A stretch of DNA of 64,000 nucleotides from an uncultured Pseudomonadales bacterium (lineage in GTDB: Bacteria > Pseudomonadota > Gammaproteobacteria > Pseudomonadales > Azotimanducaceae). The notes below the pieces were generated by a model. It was given only the letters and a program-made list of their open reading frames with translations, searched no databases and had not been told where the DNA came from. A program made the position numbers and the translations under genes. Shown one piece after another: positions 11,801-18,855 of the stretch. Positions within the stretch are counted from its first letter, which is position 1. Each line of letters starts with the position of its first letter. The stretch spans positions 4,203,809-4,267,808 of the forward strand of contig OY282455.1 in assembly GCA_958296195.1 (NCBI GenBank), read 5' to 3'.

Positions 11801-13443
11801 CTGTTAATCAGGCATGGCTGATTGCTGTCGATGACGACAACGTCCTTCCGTGTTTTGCTCCAAGCCGAAAAGACCTTCCTCCGCAGGTCATCGGGAGCGT
11901 GTATCCAACCGGGAATGGCGGGTACCTGTAGCGCATTGGCCTTGTGCGCTTCCCATCGCACCCCTTCCTCTGTAATCACCGGCAGAAGCCATTCACGTTG
12001 AACAACCGTGTGCTGGCGATTTCCTATCGTGTTCGACTCGATCACTCCCTTCAACAGTCTGGCCGCGGCATCTTGCTCGACTCCATCAACAGCTAGAGCC
12101 AAGGCTTTGGGCAATAGAGGGAGCAACAACTCATCCTGGACAGCACGGTTCCAACGCACTCGCATGTCACTCATGCCACTTTCTCCGGCGTCTTTATCCG
12201 TTACACCGGGGATGGATCTGCGATCCTGCGATGGCCAGAAGTATCCGTGGAGAACGACCTCCCACGCTGGATGGCTGCCGAAGCTCGTCATCACGTCACT
12301 CTCACCCGGTTGCGGGTCGTCGTCAAGTGGAAGGAACACAGCCCACCGTAGCCGCCAGCCCAAACGCTGCGCTGCCTTCACTTCCGGACGTAGCACCGTG
12401 ATTGCGGCATGGGCGAGCGCTTTGCGTGGAACCGTCTTGTGGCGACCGTCTGCCCATTGGGAGGAACTTGGCCAATTATCCCGAGACCGGAGTTTCCGAA
12501 GCTCCGGGGAACCCACAGCCTCTATGCCGGACGCATGCCATCGCTCCTCACTAGTGTCGATAGTGCCTTGGAAAGGTCGCTTTTGGCATCCTAGGTCATC
12601 ATCGTAGCGTCCTATCCAGACATCTCCGTCGCGCCGGGAAACTTGACCTAATGTCCTCCGTGATGCCAAATCTTCAAAATGAGTGACATGGCTTGCACGA
12701 ATTTGGCGCAGATACCCACACTGGGCCAAGAGCAACACGAACGGATTTATTGACCCTTTAAGCCAGCCCTCGAGTTCACCAGCCGCCCTGCAGGTAGTGG
12801 CCAAACCGTAAGGTTTCCCACCGCTTCCCCGATCCAGTTGTTCGGGCTGTCGAAGTGGAATCCACAGCAACAGTCCGTTCGACGATCGGCCGAGCAGATA
12901 ATCCACTGCCTGTTGTAGAAAACTCTCATCCCCGCCACCAATGAGGTTCCAATCAGGATGGATAGGGTCTTCCCCATCTTTATCTTCTCCTGTACCTGCC
13001 CATGGATTGAGGACGCCGGCAAGCCTCTTCGAGTTTTCGATACCGACGTAGAGGAACGCTTCGCAAAGGTGGAAGATGCTCTTGAGGCCAAGACCGAACG
13101 TGCCGATTTTGCTGGCATCCTCCTCCTTCGACCCTCCGATGGCCCGATGCAGCGCCTCGTCATCCTTGGGCGAGAACGGACCATTGTTAGCCACAAGCAG
13201 CGCCGGACCATGTAGAAGACTATTGGACGCAGCGGCTGGGCCTGAGACCAGCACGACGAACTCCATGCAGCCTGCACACGCATCGTCAGCATTCTGGACG
13301 AGTTCTCGAAACACTGTGCGCCCATCCCCAACATCCTTGTAGGCGTCTTCTAACAGGCTCTGTATGTTCTTTATCTCGTCAAGCGGATGCCGGACGATGC
13401 CTAGGTGTTCTGAGTATCTCACTGTTGTCGTCGCCACATCCAA
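5803..13443 (-). CDS. Giant protein (2546 aa) with two sacsin/Hsp90-type GHKL ATPase modules
   Basis: The N-terminal module (about residues 25-300) has the GHKL N-box VFRELVQNADDAC and the lid/G-box KIGTFGLGLKSIFH. A second module near residues 1585-1790 repeats this with VLLELAQNADDALAQ and TGRFGLGFKSIHFLSSHP. These are features of sacsin-type Hsp90-like ATPases. The remaining roughly 2000 residues have no motif I recognise. There is no signal peptide or membrane segment, so it should be cytoplasmic. The start is a TTG at 13443 (GTG at 13437 is an alternative). The gene ends in an ATGA overlap with the SNF2 helicase, and a three-gene cassette lies just upstream on the same strand. Family knowledge supports ATP-dependent conformational change. 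The defence function is inference. Confidence 0.85.
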   Translation of the reverse strand: MDVATTTVRYSEHLGIVRHPLDEIKNIQSLLEDAYKDVGDGRTVFRELVQNADDACAGCMEFVVLVSGPAAASNSLLHGPALLVANNGPFSPKDDEALHRAIGGSKEEDASKIGTFGLGLKSIFHLCEAFLYVGIENSKRLAGVLNPWAGTGEDKDGEDPIHPDWNLIGGGDESFLQQAVDYLLGRSSNGLLLWIPLRQPEQLDRGSGGKPYGLATTCRAAGELEGWLKGSINPFVLLLAQCGYLRQIRASHVTHFEDLASRRTLGQVSRRDGDVWIGRYDDDLGCQKRPFQGTIDTSEERWHASGIEAVGSPELRKLRSRDNWPSSSQWADGRHKTVPRKALAHAAITVLRPEVKAAQRLGWRLRWAVFLPLDDDPQPGESDVMTSFGSHPAWEVVLHGYFWPSQDRRSIPGVTDKDAGESGMSDMRVRWNRAVQDELLLPLLPKALALAVDGVEQDAAARLLKGVIESNTIGNRQHTVVQREWLLPVITEEGVRWEAHKANALQVPAIPGWIHAPDDLRRKVFSAWSKTRKDVVVIDSNQPCLINRERAGGWTVEFVEQLLNSIPREIFRYPRWLEWTVRSIEYALGQMPDGNHAGAASIACWLSEALAEHALNRVSDSDRREDREALQEAWRDLCSKLPEPWLVPVPVESHPAVAALAAEEAFGEGLFPAPFCSDPERFSFAPDAVRLDRALRILGRQLQGPELSAYTRNASLLLAEALFRRRPDGPLDELETLSLFRVYRLPEDEESAWSAQQIMDKAKVNRVLVRAGTDCKRAVKDLAKALGENLWLVNAPTTAFGVNIPQSDTDGLVEVVLKARAFATAAEDRRAMVQRLARDLDHSDGTPLAVRALIAGQPSNVVGGDVELFYVLDAERQRALSIALRLSGQHWRAVKPELVDQIPTAQRQSLSIAPADTNAIFGLVEDGMAEATDGGELSDEEAQHLLMALHGPALTDQERWRRLPLHRCVDGKRRPIDVRMRRRNLSDSVPIPDALQGELQILDPDPEIAHLYEAVPFLDRNGVLRAMLEHVQPEQFASDIVESIRPAGRGDIELPQDRELRNTLKQRAWLPLCGGGGIAPEDLLIVPDELLDAIRKLGDGGALDKWLPQDVDALFWSTAGPVVREVLGSLRRSLQVQRITDALLPEELVTLAAGGYLLLPDSEQVDADLIRDALQVPLADAHQGWKLMSMVVQVLDVDLDAVTEEGGHAEAREKVVCLARALCGPVPPRIQAQMLHAVAAQEPAKDSLGGRVFRRLLCAFSKDDEFFGSVLQSMKLPTQDGNWHPAQEVARSEVGVARRHRVLSELRACLRLNDETPTPMPAEPGANAGGSQFEVLNAYLEPWRNKVQRQAVGAFLSVLGDGLSGNISELAQQWLGDDISLDFVRSNLDNRNWCAVSVWASPRIASGDVVVAVNVLGDSVEMNADAEADTLFSVDPVHRPQSMYSALRPLGNFWEISLRDVQPDGQTRQDLLHLLGGTVERWAVRHLELDLQTVRSWWRNWAESPQMDVQPVCASVLAYLPLTLRQLDVSSEGRLRDGLRAAESAQRKREQAQPGEAIGLEQAMTEERKALEALAALIDEPTHQAFLWKRVRELMRRYGYSEESVLLELAQNADDALAQAVEIQGRQLPEDACRLTIEVNENGGAHTLDVIHYGRPVNDTGGAAFPQGRERQWDQDLYYMMLMNLSAKPGETPGQSSEHATTGRFGLGFKSIHFLSSHPTVVSGFIAFSISAGLLPKEEPIPSDDDMPIADGRRGTRIRLPLHSKQGPNELLESTFRRFDYARVFLPAFARQIREVIVTGPSPIRPGRHLFDGECVGALGWSLSAEMDLLDTAGHWQLLRFRPSDTGDTRLGTLALVVGVRDGVPTPLPKEVPFLWNVVPTSESWGCGYAVNGPFKLDPGRTHVSLDDEVTCRAIHDLGEALGKELIALHDAYVDRPGGRCFLGALWQILASGLDSQDTLRRQFIHRLHGSGLGLSAWMNERGVVPSGLKPPFATTLPALTPDLRIGVVASALEGADWCRALDQIARQDAQMAALLKDRSLVSVDVAKLLRPLDVVRGLDPVTSCKLTPEQVLAELFDRWDYQLTPERLHALRPLAEEELLSPHDSLPHNNMVARSADGESHRLQFLLVPKELGNHWPRCTDFKDECMRSVFAPQSRVLDSAYLESDEDWRVYRWLRGQHRVDAVMIAGWYSDLAADDRLAAIRYLMHGQLKSEVLEKLLADRPSWLGDYKEVQAFMGELGEDSWRCKALLASLFPDRVVLPAPPSPNIALDEVQQTFFRKLLKWWGDEKTRRAILSKYECKAWPAELRGNLVSGLRDGSKDHWLALLTLGANQSLGRTQDEQHRGFIELAKQEGWWQVFLEPDDDRAWMGVLRTWQDHAVEDLQYRLWMSLFPTIFQFSRYMDQYRNLLLSSVRRPEHLYSAARILAPRADDALSGAGSQFDAPPAPLNIGFHWVLRELVRLNVIRAEHLFPDCWVPAAQVVDLLKQVGLDLAEITDNQGKARAVFEFLERNLDPKWPHLHFCFDIPLRYVAEHSELRIQFGLEA

Positions 13444-13510
13444 ATCGCACCGATGATCCGCTGTCGCTGATCGGGCGATAGTCAGATCATATTCTGATTA
13501 GTCTTGCCGA

Positions 13511-13918
13511 TCAGCGTTCTTCCCAGTACGCCGCGTCCGCCAGTTCTCTTGCATGCCGCACTTGCTCATCCCGGTCTTCACGAACCGAATCCGGCAGCGT
13601 AATGTCAGCATGGAGTGGATTGTTTGGCAGTGGCGACGCTTGCACACGGCGGTTGGATTGGGCTGCTTGGTCAGCGATTACTACGGCCCATCCGTAGAAC
13701 GACCTGTCTCGGTGGGATGCAGCTTCTAGGGCAATGCGGAGCGCATCTGCACGGGACGCCGTGCTCAGACGGTCAACCGAGATGTTGGTTGCGCCGGCGC
13801 GTTCAAGAAAGACGTTGTAGGGAATGGACCTTCGAGACCGCCGTGCGGTACCACTCGAAAATACGCCGCGCCCTAATTCCTCGGACGGTGCGACGCGTTC
13901 CAGAACATTATCGTTCAC
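13511..13918 (-). CDS. Small protein of unknown function, third gene of a cassette (135 aa)
   Basis: I do not recognise this family. The protein is hydrophilic, has no membrane segment, and holds a run of Arg/Ser near residues 26-32 followed by a mixed helix/strand region. Its start overlaps the end of the preceding 199-residue gene by 11 bases, so the two are probably co-translated. The 67 bases between it and the giant GHKL gene contain no clear terminator, and read-through into that gene is possible. Confidence 0.65.
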   Translation of the reverse strand: MNDNVLERVAPSEELGRGVFSSGTARRSRRSIPYNVFLERAGATNISVDRLSTASRADALRIALEAASHRDRSFYGWAVVIADQAAQSNRRVQASPLPNNPLHADITLPDSVREDRDEQVRHARELADAAYWEER

Positions 13919-14507
13919 CGTGCTTCAGCTCATCTAGGGCTTCGCGCAGAAACCCATCAGGAAGACCATCTGCGCTGGAGTATCTTGCCCTCCGATGTTT
14001 GCCGTTCAGGTTGACCATGCAAAGGGCGCCGCCCTGAGAGTCGCACAACACCATTACCGAACGACCGAATCCGCCCGGTGCGACCACTGCGATTTCGCCA
14101 TCGGGCGTCGGGTGAACTTCAAACCGGATTGGCCAGAGAGCGTACAGCCGTTGCAGGATGCGTTTCGCGTTGGACAACGCAATTTCCTTTGGCAGTGGGT
14201 ACCCTTCTTCGTCCGCTTCGTCAGGGGCCGTGCGAAGGTCTGCCATGGCGTCCTGCAGATCTCCCGAAAGAACGGATGACACGGCTAGATTGACAGTCTG
14301 TGGTCTCGCCTCGAAATAGGCAGAACGCAGCAAGACCTCACCGAGTCCACGATAGGTCATCGGAACGCTTGCTGAATGGATGGCTTCACGTCGATACGCC
14401 GGCAGTTCCGTAGAGCAATCGACTGGCATACGATAGCCCGACAGAATACCGATCAAAGGTCTTGTGAAGCTCGGTTGGGGTCCCGAGGTGCTAGTTTGAG
14501 TCAACAT
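13908..14507 (-). CDS. Protein of unknown function, second gene of a cassette (199 aa)
   Basis: I do not recognise this family. The C-terminal half looks like a compact domain: FEVHPTPDGEIAVVAP, then GGFGRSVMVLCDSQGGALCMV and NLNGKHRRARYSS. These are Gly-rich turns between short strands. There is no signal peptide or transmembrane segment. It lies 3 bases downstream of the 235-residue gene and overlaps the 135-residue gene, so the three form one unit. Confidence 0.7.
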   Translation of the reverse strand: MLTQTSTSGPQPSFTRPLIGILSGYRMPVDCSTELPAYRREAIHSASVPMTYRGLGEVLLRSAYFEARPQTVNLAVSSVLSGDLQDAMADLRTAPDEADEEGYPLPKEIALSNAKRILQRLYALWPIRFEVHPTPDGEIAVVAPGGFGRSVMVLCDSQGGALCMVNLNGKHRRARYSSADGLPDGFLREALDELKHGER

Positions 14508-14510
14508 GGT

Positions 14511-15218
14511 TTAGCGACTGGGCAGAAGAGACTGAGTGACAAGGGCGCGAAATTCATCCAAATCATTTCGCCAAGAGTCAAGAGAGGAAAGCATTGAATT
14601 CATCCTCATCTGTTGATTCGGCTCCGCGATGCCGCGGTGGATGTTTGCTTGGCAAAGCCTAAAGGAGCCAAGCTCATTCTGCCCCTCTTGGAGTTCCAGC
14701 GTGAGGCGTTTGCGCTCCATCTCGTAGATGGCCCTCAACTCGAATCGCGGCACAATGGACTCAAAGGTCATCCAGCTTCCATTGGAGCGCAGCACGTTTG
14801 ACAACTGGCTAAGCGGCGAGTTTAAAACCACGGCCTTTAGATTTATGCCAAACGCTATGTATGGAGCATGAGGCACGGTCTTCAGATAGCCCTTCGCCAT
14901 ATCTACACACTCGATGTCCTCAGGCGACAAGGCGCTCCCCTGCTGTTCGAACGTGACCCGGATCGGATCGGCCCGAACTATCAGCCCGCCCTCGAAAGTC
15001 ACTTCCGAGAGCGGCGGGGTAGTGATCGGCGGATGGTCTTCGCTCAGACGCCATTGGGTTCCCACTATCCCGTTGTGTCTCAAGAAGTCGGGATTGAGTA
15101 TCGTCGGGTTGTTGGCTTGGGCCACGACAACGACGGAGAACTCGAATAGGTCAATCTGCGCCTCTGAACTGTCCACGAATGCCCCCGGTACGGTGTCGAA
15201 ACGCACGGAGTTTACCAC
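14511..15218 (-). CDS. Protein of unknown function, first gene of a cassette (235 aa)
   Basis: I do not recognise this family. The N-terminal half carries hydrophobic beta-strand-like runs (FEFSVVVVAQANNPTILNP) and the C-terminal third is predicted helical (Glu/Arg/Leu-rich, roughly residues 160-230). There is no signal peptide. Its start lies only 16 bases from the pyrE stop on the same strand. It has no room for a full promoter of its own, and the cassette probably uses pyrE read-through or a promoter inside pyrE. Confidence 0.7.
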   Translation of the reverse strand: MVNSVRFDTVPGAFVDSSEAQIDLFEFSVVVVAQANNPTILNPDFLRHNGIVGTQWRLSEDHPPITTPPLSEVTFEGGLIVRADPIRVTFEQQGSALSPEDIECVDMAKGYLKTVPHAPYIAFGINLKAVVLNSPLSQLSNVLRSNGSWMTFESIVPRFELRAIYEMERKRLTLELQEGQNELGSFRLCQANIHRGIAEPNQQMRMNSMLSSLDSWRNDLDEFRALVTQSLLPSR

Positions 15219-15234
15219 TTCACCTAGCGGAAAT

Positions 15235-15903
15235 TCAGCCCAGGGCGCAGAATGCCCGTTGGTGCTCGATCACGGCCGCAAGCCGGTCCGCGCCAACTCC
15301 CTCTACCGCCCCCGCATTCGCTTGCTCAAGATAAGCGATCAGGTCGGTCAAGTTGGCGATGCTGATGACCGGCACGTCCAACCCGGCGGCCAAGCGGGTG
15401 GCGGCGGTTTGCCCGTCGGCCAGAACCTCTTGGCGGTCCAAGGCGATGGCGACGCCGACCAAGGTGGCGCCGGCGTCTTTGATGAGGGCGGCGGCCTCAT
15501 ATTTGGCGGCGCCGTCGGTCACTACGTCGTCGATCATGAACACGCGCCCAGCTAGGGGCGCTCCCACCAGCACCCCGCCTTCGCCGTGTGCCTTGGCCTC
15601 CTTGCGGTTGTACGCCACGCCGACGCTGCGGCCCCGCTCGGCGCAGGCGATGGCCGTGGCCACGGCGATGGGAATGCCCTTGTAGGCGGGGCCGAACAGT
15701 ATCTCGAATTCCACGCCGGAGGCTTTGATGGCGTCCGCATAGTGGCGGCCCAACTCGGCCAGTTCAGCGCCGCCGCTGACGTTGCCGAGGTTGAAGAAGT
15801 AAGGGCTGCGGCGGCCGGACTTCAGCTTGAAGTCCCCGAAGCGGAGCACTTCCTGGCGGATCATCGAAGCGATGAACGCCTGCTTGTCGAGAGGTGAGTT
15901 CAT
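15235..15903 (-). CDS. pyrE: Orotate phosphoribosyltransferase
   Basis: The protein is 222 residues, close to the usual 213. It condenses orotate with PRPP to form OMP in de novo pyrimidine synthesis. The N-terminal KSGRRSPYFFNLG is the family signature that contacts orotate. The PRPP loop is RVFMIDDVVTDGAA (about residues 119-131), and YNRKEAKAHGEGG is the flexible catalytic loop. The gene follows rph on the same strand about 156 bases downstream, as in many gammaproteobacteria. Foreign-looking genes begin directly after its stop. Confidence 0.96.
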   Translation of the reverse strand: MNSPLDKQAFIASMIRQEVLRFGDFKLKSGRRSPYFFNLGNVSGGAELAELGRHYADAIKASGVEFEILFGPAYKGIPIAVATAIACAERGRSVGVAYNRKEAKAHGEGGVLVGAPLAGRVFMIDDVVTDGAAKYEAAALIKDAGATLVGVAIALDRQEVLADGQTAATRLAAGLDVPVISIANLTDLIAYLEQANAGAVEGVGADRLAAVIEHQRAFCALG

Positions 15904-16059
15904 GGCAACCCCTTCCGCACTGCCCGCCCGGCTCTGCCCCCGCTGATGGGAGCAAGCGCCGCACCGCCTGCCTTCCCCTTGGCTGCTGTCATGGCCGTCT
16001 GGTCTGCGCAGCGGTCGGCTGCCTTCGCAGGGCGGCGTAAAACGCCTGTGGCGCCGTTG

Positions 16060-16764
16060 TCACGGCTGCCCACTCTGCGCGGCGAGCAGGGTAGGTGCCG
16101 CCAGCTTGGCCAAGGCCAGCATTTGGCTGAACTCAGCTTCGCTGAAGGGGGCCTTCTCCGCCGTGCCCTGCACCTCCAGAAAGCCGCCGGAGGCCAGCAT
16201 AACCACATTCATGTCGGTGTCCGCCGCCGAATCCTCCGCATAGTCCAAGTCCAGCACCGGCTGGCCCTTCCATATCCCCACGGACACCGAGGCGGCGAAT
16301 TCCTTGAAGGCCCGCAGCGCGTCCATTTTGGCCAGCGCATCCCGCAGGGCCACGGCGCCGCCCGTGATGGAGGCGGTTCTGGTGCCGCCATCGGCTTGGA
16401 TGACGTCGCAGTCGATGCGCAGGGTGCGCTCCCCCAAGCGCTTCATGTTGACGCAGGCGCGCAACGCCCGCCCAATGAGGCGCTGAATCTCCACGGTGCG
16501 GCCCCCTTGCCGGCCGCGCACCGCCTCCCGGTCGCCGCGGCTGTGGGTGGCGCCCGGCAACATGCCGTACTCCGCGGTGACCCAACCGGCCCCCCTGCCG
16601 CGCAGGAAACGCGGCACTTGGTGCTCCACGCTGGTGGTGCAGATCACCTTGGTGTCGCCGAACTCCACCAGCACGGAGCCCTCGGCGTGCCGCGTGTAGT
16701 TGCGGGTGATCCGCACTGGGCGCATCTCGTCAAAGGCCCGGCCGCTTGGCCGCTGGATGGTCAC
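16060..16764 (-). CDS. rph: Ribonuclease PH
   Basis: The protein is 234 residues from the GTG at 16764, matching the usual 238. I chose that start because [18 protein letters not shown] is the family N terminus; the frame stays open upstream for 46 more codons of unrelated sequence. It trims tRNA 3-prime ends by phosphorolysis. Visible signatures are [17 protein letters not shown], the phosphate-binding [19 protein letters not shown], and [17 protein letters not shown]. It is divergent from yicC with about 180 bases between, so both promoters should lie there. Confidence 0.95.
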   Translation of the reverse strand: MTIQRPSGRAFDEMRPVRITRNYTRHAEGSVLVEFGDTKVICTTSVEHQVPRFLRGRGAGWVTAEYGMLPGATHSRGDREAVRGRQGGRTVEIQRLIGRALRACVNMKRLGERTLRIDCDVIQADGGTRTASITGGAVALRDALAKMDALRAFKEFAASVSVGIWKGQPVLDLDYAEDSAADTDMNVVMLASGGFLEVQGTAEKAPFSEAEFSQMLALAKLAAPTLLAAQSGQP

Positions 16765-16945
16765 TGGCTTCTCCGGCTGTGGCAATGCCTGGGAACGGGC
16801 TGCATATGAGCGCCCTAAACAAGTGTGCCACAGAGGGCTCCTGATTTCCTGACGAGAAATCTCTCCCCAGTTTGCAGCAGGTTGCCAAGGCCGAAGGAGC
16901 AACTGCGTTAGAATTCAGGCCAACGCCATCGAGCGCATGGACGCC

Positions 16946-17806
16946 ATGATGCACAGCATGACCGCCTTTGCCCGCCGTCAGGAGGCTGCGGCGGGGTTTG
17001 CAATTGCTTGGGAAATGCGCTCGTTGAACCAGCGCTTTCTGGATGTGCAGTTTCGCCTGCCCGAAGAACTGCGCTCCTTGGAGCATCCGCTGCGGGAGCA
17101 GGTCGGCCAACGGGTCAAGCGGGGCAAGCTGATATGTGTGCTGAGCCTGGAGCAAATCGGCGCCCCCCAGTCATTGGAACTGAATCGGCCGCTGCTGCTG
17201 CAACTGCTGGCGGCCTTGGAGCAGGTGCGGCGGGACGCCCCGGAGGCCCATGCCGCCAACCCCATCGACCTGCTGCACTGGCCGGGCATGTTGAAGAGCG
17301 CCGTCGCCGGCGAACCACTTGTCGCCGCAGCAACGGAGGTCTTTCAAGAGACCTTGGGCGCCTTGCTCAAGGCCCGCCGCGCCGAAGGTGAGAAGCTCAA
17401 GGTCGGCTTCTCGGCGCGGCTGGATGAGATCGACGGCATCATCGCTGAATCCAGGCGCTTGACCACTGACTTAGCCGCCGAGTGGCGGGCCAAACTCAAG
17501 AAACGACTAGCGGAGCTTGATGCCAACGTCGCCGACGGGCGGCTGGAGCAGGAAGTCGCCCTGCTGGCGCAGAAGGCCGACGTGGCCGAAGAACTCGACC
17601 GTTTGGCCATTCATCTGCAGGACGCCCGCGGCCATCTGGAAGGCCCTGGTCCCCATGGCCGTCGGCTGGACTTCATCACCCAGGAAATGATGCGCGAGGC
17701 CAACACCCTAGGCGCCAAGTCCGTGCTGCCGAAAGCCGCGCAAATCACCGTGGACTTGAAGGTCGCCATCGAGCAAATACGCGAGCAGGCGCAGAACATT
17801 GAGTAG
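16946..17806 (+). CDS. yicC: YicC-family endoribonuclease
   Basis: The protein is 286 residues from ATG 16946 (the adjacent ATG 16949 and an ATG at 16937 are alternatives). I favour the start that gives the family opening HSMTAFAR. The N-terminal domain includes the NQRFLDVQFRLPEELR region; the C-terminal domain (DUF1732-like) carries KADVAEELDRLAIHLQ and FITQEMMREANTLGAKS. By family knowledge, YicC is a stress-linked endoribonuclease acting in RNA turnover. It is followed by gmk 78 bases downstream on the same strand. Confidence 0.93.
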   Translation: MMHSMTAFARRQEAAAGFAIAWEMRSLNQRFLDVQFRLPEELRSLEHPLREQVGQRVKRGKLICVLSLEQIGAPQSLELNRPLLLQLLAALEQVRRDAPEAHAANPIDLLHWPGMLKSAVAGEPLVAAATEVFQETLGALLKARRAEGEKLKVGFSARLDEIDGIIAESRRLTTDLAAEWRAKLKKRLAELDANVADGRLEQEVALLAQKADVAEELDRLAIHLQDARGHLEGPGPHGRRLDFITQEMMREANTLGAKSVLPKAAQITVDLKVAIEQIREQAQNIE

Positions 17807-17884
17807 GCGCACAAGCAAGTGGCGGAGCAGCATCGCGCCCCCCGCAAAACTTGCCTTTGCGCCGTGCCCGTGGCCGCCAATGGA

Positions 17885-18523
17885 ATGAGTGAAACAACCG
17901 CAACGGGCGCAGCCCCAGGGCTGCTGCTCTGCATTAGCGCCCCTTCGGGCGCCGGCAAGACCAGTCTGGTGAAAGCCCTGATTGAAGCGGACGCCAATGT
18001 CGCCGTCTCGGTTTCGCACACCACTCGGCCCCGGCGCAGCACCGAGATCGATGGCGTCAATTATCACTTCGTGGATGCCGAGCGCTTCGCCGGCATGATC
18101 GACAGCGGCCAATTCCTTGAGCATGCTCAGGTGTTCGGCCATTTCTACGGCACTTCGGTGCAAGCCGTGGAGGGATTGCGCTCCGCCGGAAAGGACGTCG
18201 TGCTGGAGATCGACTGGCAAGGCGCCGCTCAAATAAGATGCAAAGCAGCGGACGTCATCAGCATCTTCGTGCTGCCGCCCTCGAAGGCGACGCTGCAGGA
18301 GAGGCTGGTCGCCCGGGGCGAAGACAGCTCTGAATCCATGGCGGAACGCTTGGAGGAAGCGCGGACCGAGGTGGCGCACTTCAAGGACTTTGACTATTTG
18401 CTGGTAAACGATGAATTCGCAGCCGCCTTGGCCGACTTGCAGGCCATCGTTCACGCCGAGCGCTTGCGCACCTCGGTGCTGCCGCACCGGGAGGAGCGCT
18501 TGATCGCCGATCTCTTGTCCTAG
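17885..18523 (+). CDS. gmk: Guanylate kinase
   Basis: The protein is 212 residues from ATG 17885. It converts GMP and ATP to GDP and ADP. The P-loop SAPSGAGKTSL is near residue 18; the GMP-binding region SVSHTTRPRRSTEIDGVNYH and the lid (EIDWQGAAQIR and RLVARGEDS) follow. The frame is open 22 codons further upstream, but MSETTATG gives the usual family length. It stands between yicC and rpoZ, the normal gammaproteobacterial order. Confidence 0.95.
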   Translation: MSETTATGAAPGLLLCISAPSGAGKTSLVKALIEADANVAVSVSHTTRPRRSTEIDGVNYHFVDAERFAGMIDSGQFLEHAQVFGHFYGTSVQAVEGLRSAGKDVVLEIDWQGAAQIRCKAADVISIFVLPPSKATLQERLVARGEDSSESMAERLEEARTEVAHFKDFDYLLVNDEFAAALADLQAIVHAERLRTSVLPHREERLIADLLS

Positions 18524-18576
18524 CCCGGCGCTGTGGCTAAACTCGCGGGTCTAACCGCAACCCTTGGAAAATCGCT

Positions 18577-18855
18577 ATGGCCCGTGTCACCGTTGAAGAT
18601 TGCCTGGACAACGTGAACAACCGTTTTGAGTTGGTCATGCTGGCCAGTCGCCGCGCCCGCCAAATGCGGGAGTTCGGGGCGGACCCCTTGGTGCCGCCGG
18701 AAAATGACAAGCCCACCGTGGTGGCGTTGCGTGAAATCGCGGAAGGGCTTATCTCCCACGAGATAATCGATGCACAGCAATCCGCTCGGGAGGAGGTTGA
18801 GCTGGAATTGGCTTTCAGCCGTGGAGATGAGGAAGGCGGCGAAATCGACTTCTGA
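18577..18855 (+). CDS. rpoZ: RNA polymerase omega subunit
   Basis: The protein is 92 residues. It opens [20 protein letters not shown] and continues with [13 protein letters not shown] and [12 protein letters not shown], the signature of omega, which aids assembly of the beta-prime subunit. The acidic C terminus is usual. The ATG lies 53 bases after the gmk stop. The end of rpoZ overlaps the start I chose for spoT, so the genes are coupled. Confidence 0.96.
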   Translation: MARVTVEDCLDNVNNRFELVMLASRRARQMREFGADPLVPPENDKPTVVALREIAEGLISHEIIDAQQSAREEVELELAFSRGDEEGGEIDF

